The notes beneath the pieces are model-generated. The model saw only the letters and a list, made by a program, of their open reading frames with translations, searched no databases and was not told the DNA's origin. From an uncultured Altererythrobacter sp. (lineage in GTDB: Bacteria; Pseudomonadota; Alphaproteobacteria; Sphingomonadales; Sphingomonadaceae), in assembly GCA_913055875.1 (NCBI GenBank), contig CAJXJY010000003.1, forward strand, positions 62,001-126,000: a DNA stretch of 64,000 nucleotides. Direction: 5' to 3'. The position numbers and the translations under genes were made by a program. Positions 8,063 through 16,475 of the stretch are shown one piece after another. Position 1 is the stretch's first letter. Each line of letters opens with the position of its first letter.

Positions 8063-8084
8063 CTAGGATCCGGACCCGTTCGGG

Positions 8085-11000
8085 TCAGAACATCTTTCTG
8101 AGGTCGATCCCGAGATACCGTCCGGTCGGGTCGACCAGGAAGGGCTGAAAGGCCAGCGGCACGTCGCCGTTCGAATCGACCACCCGGCGCCGACCGTCGA
8201 AAATGTTGTCCGCGCGAAGCGACACGCGGAAATTCTTGAGGAAGCCGTCCTCCTCCTTCAGCACCTGGCCGAGATCTGCGAACAGCCGCAGATCGAAGGT
8301 CGCCAGATCGTCGAAGAACAGGTCGGTGCTGCCAGGTGTTCCGCTGCCGAGCACGCGCGCCTTGCCGGTGTAGCGGCCCGATACGCGCAGTCCCCAGCCG
8401 TTCCAGAACAGCCCGCCTTCGAGCCGCGAGGTGTGGCGCGGGAAACCGCTCGACGACAGGCCCTGCCCGGCGAGCTGGTCGAGCACCGGCACGCCAGGCG
8501 CGATCAGCACCTCGTTGTCGAGCTCGATACTGTGGGTCAGGTTGATGAAATAGCGCCCGCGCCCGTCGCCGCCGCGTCCGAAGCCGCCCCGGCGGCCGCC
8601 GCCGCGTCCACCGCGCCGCCCGCCCTCGCCGGCCTGCTGCTGCGGCCCGGCGCCGCGCTCGCAGAAACCGGTGCGGAACTGCGCCAGCCGCTCGCGGTCG
8701 ATCGTGCCGTCCTCGTTGCGGAAGCGCGCGAGCATGCGTTGCGCGCCCTCCATGTCGAAGCCCTCGGGCGCGTCCTCCAGCTCCTCGCCCTTTTCGATCG
8801 CCTCGACCAGCCGCAGCAGGAAGGCCTCGCCCTCGTCGCTGCACAGCCGCTCGCGGAAAGCGACGAATTGCGCGCGCCGCTCCTCGCTCATGCCTGCGCC
8901 CGGGCCGCCCTCGCCGCCGCCCATGCGTTCGCACATCATCGGGCGCACCTGCTTGAGCTGCTCGCGGTCGTAAGTGCCGTCTTCCTTGAGGAAGCGCGCG
9001 AGCATCCGCCTGGTCTGTTCGAGATCGAACCCTTCGGGTGCGTCGGCGGGCACTTCGCCCTTCTCGACCGCATCGACCAGCGCCAGCAGGAATGCTTCGC
9101 CGCCGTCGCCGCACAGCCGTTCGCGGAACGCGGCGAAGCGCCGGCGCCGGTCGTCGCCCGGTGTGCCCTGTGCAGCGTCGGCGCCGCCGCCGCGCGCGCG
9201 CTGCTGCTGCATTTCGGCACCGCCTCGCCCGCGCCCGCCGCCGCGAGCATTACCGTCGCCGCCATTTTCCTGCGGCCGCGCCTTGCCGACCGAACCGCGC
9301 AGGTTGAGCCCGAAGGCGATCCGGTTGGCGCGCGTCGCGGCGAAGGTCACCGGGCGGCGGTCGATCGCCAGCAGCGTGCCGTCGGCGTCGCGCGTCACCC
9401 GATCCGGAAACGCCGCCTCGATTGCGGGCGTCAGCAGCGGGAAGCCCGAGGTGACGTTGCTCGACCGGTTGCGGACGTAATCGACCCGGAAATTGGCGTT
9501 GTCGACGAACGGCAGTTCGAGATTGGCCGAGAAGCGCCAGTCCTTCTGCGTCTCCGCCAGCAGGTCCGGATTGCCGCCGGTGATAATGGTCGCCAGCACC
9601 GTTTCGCCGCGCACCAGGTCGAACACCGGCACGTTGAGGTTTTCGACCTGCGGACTGCCGAGGCTCGACAGGCCCGGCGCCGCCTGGCGCCAGGTATAGT
9701 ACGCCTGCAGGTCGAGCGCTTCGAACGGCGACCAGTTCACCCCAGCGCTCCAGTCGGCGAGCGTGCCGAAATCGGACAGGTGGTTGACCCCCGCCGAGGC
9801 ATTGAGCGTGATGTCGCCGAGCGCATCCCACTTGTTCTCGCGGCGGCTGGCGATGGGGGCCACGACATTGACCCCGCCCGACAGGTCGCCGCGCGTCAGC
9901 CGCGTGTCGAACGTCGTGCGCGTGTCCTCGCTCGCGATGCGCGTCCAGTCGTAGCCCGCATCGAACGTGAGCGAGAGGTCGCCCGCCGGGAGCAGCAGCG
10001 GAGAACCGCGCAGCGTGGCGAGGCTGTTGCCGTTGATCGTCTGGCTGGTGGCGAGATCGAAGCCGGCATCGCGCGTTGCGAGGAACGGCTCGTCGATCGC
10101 GAGGCGGCCCGCCGCGGCGTCCGCGACCAGCCCATCGGTGTCGGCGCGCCGGTCGATCTCGCTGCGGCCGTTGGCGAGGCTGCCGTTGAAGGTGGCGGTC
10201 AGCTGGAAATCGCCGAGCGGGCGGGTGTAGCTGCCCGAGGTCGAATAGGTTTCGCTCTCGCTGCGGCGTTCGAGCGGATCGGCGCGGTTGAGGCTGCGCA
10301 GCACGCTGTTGCCGTCCGGGTCGGTCAGCAGCACGGTGTCGAGCCCCGACAGGCTGCGACTGTCGCTGCGTTCGAAAGTGGCGTTGAGGCTGAGGCTCGA
10401 ACCGCTCTCGACGAACGAGGTCGCGTAATTGACCGTTGCCTCGATTTGCGCGGTGTCGCCGATCAGACTGCGGAAATCGGCCGGGTCGGGATCGGACGGC
10501 AAGGCGGGCGTGCTGCCGTCGGTCTGGATCACCCCGCGCTCGCCCTCGGTTAGTTGCGAGGTGTCGGAGAATTCGAGATTGGCGTTGAGCCGCCCGCTCT
10601 CGCCGAGCCGGAGGAAGGTGAATTCCTGCTCGTTGCGCGAGAAGCCGCCGCGGTCGGGCTGTTCGTATTCGACCTCGATCTCGCGGCTCTGGAAATTGGG
10701 CTTGAGCACGAAATTGATCACCCGCTGGTCGGCGGAATAGCCGAACCGCTGCGCGACTTCCTCGGGGAAGACCTCGACCTTGGCGATCGCCTCGGGCGGG
10801 TAGGAGCGGAATTCGCGGAAGGAGCCGATGCGGATGCCGTTGACGAGGAACACCGGCCGACCGCCCCCGCGGCCGCTGGCCGAGCCGGTCTGCGGCCCCA
10901 GGGCCTCGACCAGTTCGGCGATCGACCCCGCGCCGAGCGCCTGGATGTCGGCCTCGTCGAGTTCGTCGACCGGCGGGATATCGGTATCGAGCTGGCCCGG

Positions 11001-11147
11001 CAGGCGGTCGGCGGTGACGACGATCGACACGTCGTCGTCTTCGCCCTGCTGCCGTTCGGCGGCGCGCGCGCCGTCGTCCTGCGCCAGCACGGGCAGGGGC
11101 AAGGCCATCGCGAGCGCGAGAAGCGGGAGTTCGATACGTCTTGTCAA
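8085..11147 (-). CDS. TonB-dependent outer-membrane receptor with repeated Cys-containing insert
   Basis: An outer-membrane TonB-dependent receptor importing an unknown ligand. From a TTG start at 11147 it has a clear signal peptide (RRIELPLLALAMALPLPVLA), a plug domain (IVVTADRLP ... RPVFLVNGIRIGSFREF ... VEVFPEEVAQRFGY) and a barrel ending in a terminal Phe (DLRKMF). Upstream AAGGG supports TTG; the open frame to 11252 would hide the signal peptide. About residues 640-860 hold an insert with Gly/Arg-rich stretches and two ~75-residue tandem repeats, each with a FRERLC start and a Cys-Glu-Arg end. That insert is not normal for the family and probably forms an external loop. Length is 1020 residues. 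Confidence 0.88.
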   Translation of the reverse strand: MTRRIELPLLALAMALPLPVLAQDDGARAAERQQGEDDDVSIVVTADRLPGQLDTDIPPVDELDEADIQALGAGSIAELVEALGPQTGSASGRGGGRPVFLVNGIRIGSFREFRSYPPEAIAKVEVFPEEVAQRFGYSADQRVINFVLKPNFQSREIEVEYEQPDRGGFSRNEQEFTFLRLGESGRLNANLEFSDTSQLTEGERGVIQTDGSTPALPSDPDPADFRSLIGDTAQIEATVNYATSFVESGSSLSLNATFERSDSRSLSGLDTVLLTDPDGNSVLRSLNRADPLERRSESETYSTSGSYTRPLGDFQLTATFNGSLANGRSEIDRRADTDGLVADAAAGRLAIDEPFLATRDAGFDLATSQTINGNSLATLRGSPLLLPAGDLSLTFDAGYDWTRIASEDTRTTFDTRLTRGDLSGGVNVVAPIASRRENKWDALGDITLNASAGVNHLSDFGTLADWSAGVNWSPFEALDLQAYYTWRQAAPGLSSLGSPQVENLNVPVFDLVRGETVLATIITGGNPDLLAETQKDWRFSANLELPFVDNANFRVDYVRNRSSNVTSGFPLLTPAIEAAFPDRVTRDADGTLLAIDRRPVTFAATRANRIAFGLNLRGSVGKARPQENGGDGNARGGGRGRGGAEMQQQRARGGGADAAQGTPGDDRRRRFAAFRERLCGDGGEAFLLALVDAVEKGEVPADAPEGFDLEQTRRMLARFLKEDGTYDREQLKQVRPMMCERMGGGEGGPGAGMSEERRAQFVAFRERLCSDEGEAFLLRLVEAIEKGEELEDAPEGFDMEGAQRMLARFRNEDGTIDRERLAQFRTGFCERGAGPQQQAGEGGRRGGRGGGRRGGFGRGGDGRGRYFINLTHSIELDNEVLIAPGVPVLDQLAGQGLSSSGFPRHTSRLEGGLFWNGWGLRVSGRYTGKARVLGSGTPGSTDLFFDDLATFDLRLFADLGQVLKEEDGFLKNFRVSLRADNIFDGRRRVVDSNGDVPLAFQPFLVDPTGRYLGIDLRKMF

Positions 11148-11357
11148 AGCAATACGACCCTTATGTCGCCCCCGCGGCGCTCCCCTGCGCGATTGCACCG
11201 GCAAAGGCAAGCCGACGCTGCGTAACGAATTGTCGTTGATCGAAAATGCCATGGGTTCGGTCGATGCGGACCGGGTGCGCGCGAGACTTCCCTTTTGCCG
11301 CCGCCACGGCTATGGGCGCCTCCACATTATCGAACAGCTTACGGATACAAGGATTTT

Positions 11358-11603
11358 ATGGCCAAGGAAGAACTCCTCGAAATGCGCGGCAAGGTGGTGG
11401 AACTGCTGCCGAACGCGATGTTCCGGGTGGAGCTCGAAAACGGCCATGAGGTACTCGGCCACACCGCCGGCAAGATGCGCAAGAACCGCATCCGCGTGCT
11501 GGTCGGCGACGAGGTGCTGTGCGAGCTGACGCCCTACGACCTGACCAAGGCGCGCATCACCTACCGCTTCATGCCCGGCCGCGGCGGCCCCGGGCCGCAG
11601 TAA
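11358..11603 (+). CDS. infA: Translation initiation factor IF-1
   Basis: IF-1 binds the ribosomal A site during initiation. The single S1-like OB domain is complete: [38 protein letters not shown] and [17 protein letters not shown] are the canonical stretches. The ATG at 11358 has AAGGA 4 nt upstream; the open frame starting at 11295 is an artefact. The protein is 81 residues including a short Gly/Pro extension. Confidence 0.97.
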   Translation: MAKEELLEMRGKVVELLPNAMFRVELENGHEVLGHTAGKMRKNRIRVLVGDEVLCELTPYDLTKARITYRFMPGRGGPGPQ

Positions 11604-11727
11604 TCCTTCGAGACGGCCTCTGCCTGCGGCTTCGGCCTCCTCAGGATGAACGGGGTGGGTAGAATGGCTGAAACCAAGTTCCGTTCGTCCTGAGGAGCGA
11701 GGACGAAGTCCGAGTGTCTCGAAGGAC
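11604..11727. repeat. Palindromic repeat overlapping the maf start
   Basis: Starts TCCTTCGAGACGG and ends CCGAGTGTCTCGAAGGA, with inner arms CTCCTCAGGATGA and TCGTCCTGAGGAG. It fills the infA-maf gap. The GTG start of maf at 11714 lies inside its right arm. Confidence 0.8.
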
Positions 11728-12298
11728 CGCGCCGACCCTGATCCTCGCCTCCGCCAGCCCGCGCCGGCGCGAATTGCTCGCGCGGCTCGGGATCGAGCCC
11801 GACCGCGTGGCACCCGCCGATATCGACGAGACTCCGCGCAAGCGCGAGCTGCCGCGCGACTACGCGGTGCGCATGGCGCGCGAAAAGGCCGAAGCTGCGG
11901 CGAGCGATGGCGGTTACGTGCTCGCGGGCGATACGGTGGTCGCGGTCGGGCGGCGCATCCTGCCCAAGGCGGAGGACGAGGCGAGTGCGCGACATTGCCT
12001 CGAACTGATGTCCGGGCGGCGGCACAGGGTGCTGTCGGCGATCGCCCTGCGCTCGCCCGACGGCACGACGCGCGAGCGGCTGAGCGAAACCGTGGTCCGC
12101 TTCAAGCGGCTCTCCGCCGAGGAAATCGCCGCCTATCTCGCGAGCGGCGAATGGCGCGGCAAGGCGGGCGGCTATGCCATCCAGGGCGCGGCAGAGGGGC
12201 TGATCCGGCGCATCGACGGCAGCCATTCTGCGGTGGTCGGCCTGCCGCTGTTCGAGACGCGGGCGCTGCTCAAGGCGGCGGGGTTCGACCTTGGCTGA
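11714..12298 (+). CDS. maf: Maf-like nucleotide pyrophosphatase
   Basis: Maf family enzymes hydrolyse non-canonical or excess nucleoside triphosphates and have been tied to septum formation. The N-terminal signature LASASPRRRELL, then DETPRK, VLAGDTVV and GKAGGYAIQGAA are all present, over 194 residues. The GTG start places the first residues (SRRT) in the end of a palindromic repeat. The gene overlaps the next by 8 nt and begins the maf-rng-yacG cluster typical of alphaproteobacteria. Confidence 0.92.
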   Translation: MSRRTAPTLILASASPRRRELLARLGIEPDRVAPADIDETPRKRELPRDYAVRMAREKAEAAASDGGYVLAGDTVVAVGRRILPKAEDEASARHCLELMSGRRHRVLSAIALRSPDGTTRERLSETVVRFKRLSAEEIAAYLASGEWRGKAGGYAIQGAAEGLIRRIDGSHSAVVGLPLFETRALLKAAGFDLG

Positions 12299-13259
12299 GT
12301 GGCTCGTCGAACACGGCATCGGCGAGCAGCGCGCGCTGCTGGTCGAGAACGGCAGCGTCGTTGCCGCCAAAACCCGCTGGCCGGGCGAATTGCGCGCCGG
12401 GCAGATGGTCCACGCCAAGCTCGTTTCGCGCCATGCCGGAAAGGATCGTGGCGTCGCGCGCACCGATGCCGGGCGGGAAATCCTCGTCGACAAACTCCCG
12501 CGAGGCGCCAGCGAAGGCGCGACGATCGGCGTTGCCGTGACCCGCGCCGCGATCGCCGAGCGCGGTCGGCTGAAACGCGCGCAAGGGCGCTATTTCGGCA
12601 CCGACCGGGAACCGCCCGAGCAGGACCCGGCGTCCGATGTGTTTCTCCTCGGCGATGCGGTTCGGCGCCTACCCGACGGCCTGTGGGAAGAGGTCTGGGA
12701 CGCCGCCTGGGAAGGCGAGATCGCGTTCGCCGGCGGCTCGCTGCTTCTCGCGGTGACACCCGCCATGACCGTGATCGATATCGACGGCGACCTGCCGCCG
12801 CGCGAACTGGCGCTCGCCGCCGTCGCGCCGCTGACCCGCGCGCTGCGATGGTTCGATTGCGGCGGGTCGATCGGCGTCGACTTCCCGACCCTCCCCGCCA
12901 AGGCGGATCGCCGTGCGGTCGACAACGCACTCGACAGCGCCCTCGCCGAGTGGCCGCACGAACGCACGGCGATGAACGGCTTCGGCTTCGTCCAGCTGGT
13001 CGCCCGGCAGGAAGGCCCCTCGCTGCTGCACCGCATGGCCTCCTCGCGCGTCGGCGCGGCGGCACGCGCGGTGCTGCGGCGAGCCGAAGGACTCGAAGGC
13101 GCAGGCGCGATCCGGCTGACCGTCCATCCCGCACTGAAAGCCAAGCTCAAGCCCGAATGGCTCGACGAGCTGGCACGCAGAACCGGGCGCGAGGTGAGCG
13201 TCGAGACCGATCCCGGCATTGCGCTCGGCGCGGGTCATGCCCAGATGGTCGAGCGATGA
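12291..13259 (+). CDS. Short ribonuclease E/G-family protein
   Basis: A 322-residue member of the RNase E/G family, which cuts single-stranded RNA in rRNA and mRNA processing. Although much shorter than RNase G (~490 residues), the two catalytic acidic positions appear kept: VIDIDGD (Asp163) and IGVDFPTL (Asp197), matching the IDVNSG and IDFIDM blocks. The N-terminal S1-like part is reduced and the C-terminal zinc-link CPxC is absent. It starts at TTG 12291, overlapping maf, and its TGA overlaps the yacG start. The short form in this neighbourhood is known from sphingomonads. Confidence 0.8.
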   Translation: MAEWLVEHGIGEQRALLVENGSVVAAKTRWPGELRAGQMVHAKLVSRHAGKDRGVARTDAGREILVDKLPRGASEGATIGVAVTRAAIAERGRLKRAQGRYFGTDREPPEQDPASDVFLLGDAVRRLPDGLWEEVWDAAWEGEIAFAGGSLLLAVTPAMTVIDIDGDLPPRELALAAVAPLTRALRWFDCGGSIGVDFPTLPAKADRRAVDNALDSALAEWPHERTAMNGFGFVQLVARQEGPSLLHRMASSRVGAAARAVLRRAEGLEGAGAIRLTVHPALKAKLKPEWLDELARRTGREVSVETDPGIALGAGHAQMVER

Positions 13260-13441
13260 GCACCGCCAAATCCTGTCCGATCTGCAAGAAGCCCCGGCAT
13301 CTGGACCATACACCGTTCTGCTCCAGCCGCTGCCGCGACCGCGACCTCGCGCAATGGTTCGGCGACGGCTACGCGGTGCCCGGCCGCCCCGCCTCGCCGG
13401 AGGAAATCGCGAGTGAAATCGTGCGCGAGGAGCGCGATTGA
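13256..13441 (+). CDS. yacG: DNA gyrase inhibitor / zinc protein YacG
   Basis: A 61-residue zinc protein with the four-cysteine site CPIC ... CSSRC. YacG of E. coli binds GyrB and blocks DNA binding. The ATG overlaps the upstream TGA (ATGA), so it is translationally coupled to the RNase gene. The motif DLAQWFGDGYAVPG is characteristic. Confidence 0.93.
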   Translation: MSTAKSCPICKKPRHLDHTPFCSSRCRDRDLAQWFGDGYAVPGRPASPEEIASEIVREERD

Positions 13442-13528
13442 TTCACCCTTGCCAAAGGCGCGTTGCTTCGCCATAGGCGCGCTTCCAATCGCTCGCCGGC
13501 CGTTTTCGCGGTCGCACGCAGAGTGAAT

Positions 13529-13604
13529 GCCTCGGTAGCTCAGTTGGTAGAGCATACGACTGAAAATCGTAGTGTCGGTGGTTCGATTCCTCCCCGAGGC
13601 ACCA
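13529..13604 (+). tRNA. tRNA-Phe (GAA)
   Basis: A complete cloverleaf: acceptor arm GCCTCGG pairing with CCGAGGC, D arm TAGCTCAGTTGGTAGAGCA, anticodon loop CTGAAAA with anticodon GAA, T arm GGTTCGATTCC, and an encoded 3' ACCA. The CCA end is encoded in the DNA. Confidence 0.97.
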
Positions 13605-13644
13605 TTTTCCGCTCGGTCCAATCGACATTCATGTGTCACGCGCG

Positions 13645-13838
13645 CCCTTCCCCCTCGATGGGGGAAGGATAGGGGAGCTTGGCGCTTTAGCGCCTAGCGG
13701 ACCTTGGATGGGGGTGAAGAGCGCAGCGCCTACCACTTTGCGCCCCATCGGCTTTCCGCCGAACACCCCCACCCAAGCTGCGGTAACTCGCTGCGCGAGC
13801 AACCTCCGCTATCCCTCCCCCATCGAGGGGGAGGGGAG
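13645..13838. repeat. Inverted pair of palindromic repeats
   Basis: Left copy has CCCTTCCCC-CTCGATG-GGGGAAGG then AGGATAGGGGAGCTTGG; right copy has the complement, CCAAGCTGCGG ... CCGCTATCC and a CCTCCCCC-ATCGA-GGGGGAGG hairpin. It occupies most of the 337-bp gap between tRNA-Phe and the antiporter gene. The same arrangement recurs at 58.9-59.1 kb. I see no other signal in the gap. Confidence 0.8.
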
Positions 13839-13941
13839 ATATCGATGCACCGCCGTTCTCTTGCGAGACGGCTGAATTTCGATTGCATCTGGCGCCGGAA
13901 TTGCGTTTGTGCCCCACCGGTAGCCCCGCTATCCCCGCCGC

Positions 13942-15246
13942 ATGCACGAAACATCCGGTGGACTCTCGCCCTTCGATATCGCCGCGATCCTGGTCGTCGC
14001 CTCGGCGCTGCTCGGCTGGCTCAACCATCACTTCATCAAGCTGCCACACGTCATCGGGCTGACCGTGATGGGCGCGCTCGCCGCGATCGTGCTGATGGTC
14101 GCAGACGCCTTCATACCCGGCATCACGCTCGACGACTGGGTCGCCAGCATGCTCGAGCAGATGAACTTCACCGACACGCTGCTCGAAGGCATGCTCAGCT
14201 TCCTGCTGTTCGCCGGCGCGCTGCATGTCGATCTCGACCGGCTCAAGGCCTCGTGGCTGCCGGTACTGCTGCTGTCGACCGTGGGGGTGATCATCTCGAC
14301 CGTGCTGATCGGCGGGGCGACATGGCTCGTCGGCGGGCTGCTCGGCCTCGACATCGCGCCGATCTGGTATTTCGTGTTCGGCGCGCTGATCAGTCCGACC
14401 GATCCGGTCTCGGTGCTCGGCGTGCTCAAGGAGGAGAACGTCCCCGCCGCGCTGCAGAGCGCGGTCGCGGGCGAGAGCCTGTTCAACGACGGCGTCGGCA
14501 TCGTCGTCTTCGCCATCCTGCTCGGCGCGGCGGTGACGGGGGCGGATTTCTCGCTCGCGGAGGGCGCGCGGCTGTTCGCACTCGAAGCGGGCGGCGGAGT
14601 GCTCGTGGGGCTGGTGTTCGGCTGGATCGGCTACCGCGCGCTCGCCAGCATGGACGAATACGTACTCGAAGTGCTGATCACGCTGGCGATCGTAATGGGC
14701 GGATACGCGCTGTGCACGCAGCTGCATATTTCCGGCCCGCTGGCGATGGCGGTGGCCGGCCTGCTGATCGGCAATCACGGCGTCAGCTTCGCGATGAGCG
14801 AGGTGACGCGCGATTATGTCGTCAAGTTCTGGGAACTGGTCGACGAACTGCTCAATTCGGTGCTGTTCCTGCTGATCGGGCTCGAATTGATCGCGCTGGT
14901 GCCCGGCGTGCCGCATGTGCTGCTCGGCCTCGCCGCGATCCTGATTACGTTGGGCGCACGCGCGGTGGCGGTCGGCAGCGCGACCAAGATCATCCCCGCC
15001 GCCCGGCTCGACCAGAAGGGCGCCGCGCGGGTGCTGTGGTGGGGCGGCTTGCGCGGCGGCATCTCGATCGCGCTCGCGCTGTCTCTGCCGCCCGGACCGA
15101 CTCGCGACCTGCTGCTCGCCGCGACCTTCGCCGCGGTGCTGTTCTCGGTGCTGGTCCAGCGCGCGACGCTCGGGCGGCTGATCGAAAGCCTCAAGGAAAA
15201 GCATGCACCGGCGGTGGAGGGGGACGTTGGATCGGTCGGGCACTGA
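13942..15246 (+). CDS. Monovalent cation:proton antiporter (NhaP/CPA1 type)
   Basis: A 434-residue inner-membrane protein with about twelve hydrophobic helices. The CPA1 signatures are clear: FGALISPTDPVSVLGVLKE and AGESLFNDGVGIVVF (the acidic pair of the ion site), plus GLRGGISIALALSLP near the C-terminus. It exchanges Na+ or K+ for H+ in pH and salt balance. The start ATG is the first in frame; the N-terminus FDIAAILVVASALLGWLNH forms the first helix. It is flanked by repeats on both sides and stands alone. Confidence 0.92.
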   Translation: MHETSGGLSPFDIAAILVVASALLGWLNHHFIKLPHVIGLTVMGALAAIVLMVADAFIPGITLDDWVASMLEQMNFTDTLLEGMLSFLLFAGALHVDLDRLKASWLPVLLLSTVGVIISTVLIGGATWLVGGLLGLDIAPIWYFVFGALISPTDPVSVLGVLKEENVPAALQSAVAGESLFNDGVGIVVFAILLGAAVTGADFSLAEGARLFALEAGGGVLVGLVFGWIGYRALASMDEYVLEVLITLAIVMGGYALCTQLHISGPLAMAVAGLLIGNHGVSFAMSEVTRDYVVKFWELVDELLNSVLFLLIGLELIALVPGVPHVLLGLAAILITLGARAVAVGSATKIIPAARLDQKGAARVLWWGGLRGGISIALALSLPPGPTRDLLLAATFAAVLFSVLVQRATLGRLIESLKEKHAPAVEGDVGSVGH

Positions 15247-15266
15247 GACCGCAGTTCTCGCGATCC

Positions 15267-15382
15267 CCCCTCATCCAACTCCGACCAATTCGCTACGCTC
15301 ATAAGTCTCCGTATCCTTCTCCCCGGGGAGAAGGACAGCGTAGCTTGCGAACGAAGTGCGCTAGCGGAGCTTGGATGAGGGG
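15267..15382. repeat. Palindromic repeat (CCCCTCATCC...GGATGAGGGG)
   Basis: A ~116-bp palindrome with outer arms CCCCTCATCCAACT and TTGGATGAGGGG and centre CCTTCTCCCC-GGGGAGAAGG. A near-identical copy lies at 45023-45138 inside the pntB reading frame. It occupies the antiporter-purC gap. Confidence 0.85.
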
Positions 15383-15512
15383 CCCGCTCCAGGCCCGCAT
15401 CCACCCCAATTGCTATCCGCCGCGCTTGGCTGTATGAGCGCTTCCCACGCCCCGGCTCCCGCAAAAGCGTGCGCCGGGGCGCTGCCTTTCACGCTGAAGA
15501 AAGTCTCCCCCC

Positions 15513-16319
15513 ATGCCCCGTCGCCGCCAGATCTACGAAGGCAAGGCCAAGATCCTCTACGAGGGTCCCGAACCCGGCACCATCATCCAGTATTTCAAGG
15601 ACGATGCGACCGCCTTCAACGCGGAAAAGCGCGGCACGATCAACGGCAAGGGCGTGATCAACAACCGCATCAGCGAATACGTCTTCACCCGCCTCAGCCA
15701 TATCGGCATCCCGACCCATTTCATCCGCCGCCTCAACATGCGCGAGCAGCTGGTGCGGCAGGTCGAAATCGTCCCGATCGAGGTGGTGGTGCGCAACATC
15801 GCGGCGGGCTCGATCAGCAAGCGGCTCGGGATCGAGGAAGGCGAGCCGCTGCCGCACACGCTGATCGAATATTACTACAAGGACGACGGCCTGGGCGATC
15901 CGCTGATCGCCGAGGAGCATATCGCCTGCTTCAACTGGGCCGGACCGGAAGAGATGCAGGACATCGCCGCGATGGCGATCCGCATCAACGATTTCCTGTG
16001 CGGCATGTTCGCCGCGGTCGATATCCGGCTGGTCGATTTCAAGCTCGAATTCGGGCGCATCTGGGAAGGCGATTTCAGCCGCGTGATCCTCGCAGACGAG
16101 ATCAGCCCCGACGGGTGCCGGCTGTGGGATTTCAAGACGGGCGAGAAGCTCGACAAGGACCGCTTTCGCCGCGATCTGGGCGGCGAGGAGGAGGCCTATC
16201 GCGAGGTCGCACGCCGCCTCGGCCTGCTGAACGAGGAAGACAGCGGCCCGGGCGAAGTGCTCGACATGGCCGCGCATCGCGGCCGCATGCGCGGCGCCCC
16301 GCCCAAGCCGAAGAAGTAG
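15513..16319 (+). CDS. purC: Phosphoribosylaminoimidazole-succinocarboxamide synthase
   Basis: SAICAR synthase joins CAIR and aspartate with ATP, the eighth step of de novo purine synthesis. Signature blocks are complete: [57 protein letters not shown] and [16 protein letters not shown]. Length is 268 residues, with an RG/PK-rich tail. The purS and purQ genes lie 4 kb downstream on the same strand, separated by the lipid kinase and the M16 peptidase. Confidence 0.96.
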   Translation: MPRRRQIYEGKAKILYEGPEPGTIIQYFKDDATAFNAEKRGTINGKGVINNRISEYVFTRLSHIGIPTHFIRRLNMREQLVRQVEIVPIEVVVRNIAAGSISKRLGIEEGEPLPHTLIEYYYKDDGLGDPLIAEEHIACFNWAGPEEMQDIAAMAIRINDFLCGMFAAVDIRLVDFKLEFGRIWEGDFSRVILADEISPDGCRLWDFKTGEKLDKDRFRRDLGGEEEAYREVARRLGLLNEEDSGPGEVLDMAAHRGRMRGAPPKPKK

Positions 16320-16337
16320 TCAGGCAACGGTAATTCC

Positions 16338-16471
16338 CGTCGCCCCTGCGCAGGCAGGGGCCCAGATAACTTCGCCATCCAGCGCTGACCAAGCCACCAG
16401 CTCGTGCTTGGCAAAAAGAGCGTATCCCGAGCCGCGATTGCGGATAGGCCCCTGCCTGCGCAGGGGCGACG
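16338..16471. repeat. Inverted repeat between convergent purC and lipid-kinase genes
   Basis: Left arm CGTCGCCCCTGCGCAGGCAG (from 16338) and right arm ending CTGCGCAGGGGCGACG (16471) are complementary over about 25 bp and separated by ~83 bp. Each arm is itself palindromic (CCTGCGCAGG). Lying between two convergent stop codons it could act as a bidirectional transcript end, but there is no T-run. Confidence 0.75.
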
Positions 16472-16475
16472 AGAG

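Noticed and set aside
13645-13838. A CRISPR-like array
   Set aside because: The repeats here and elsewhere are palindromic pairs and not regularly spaced direct repeats, and no cas gene is present.
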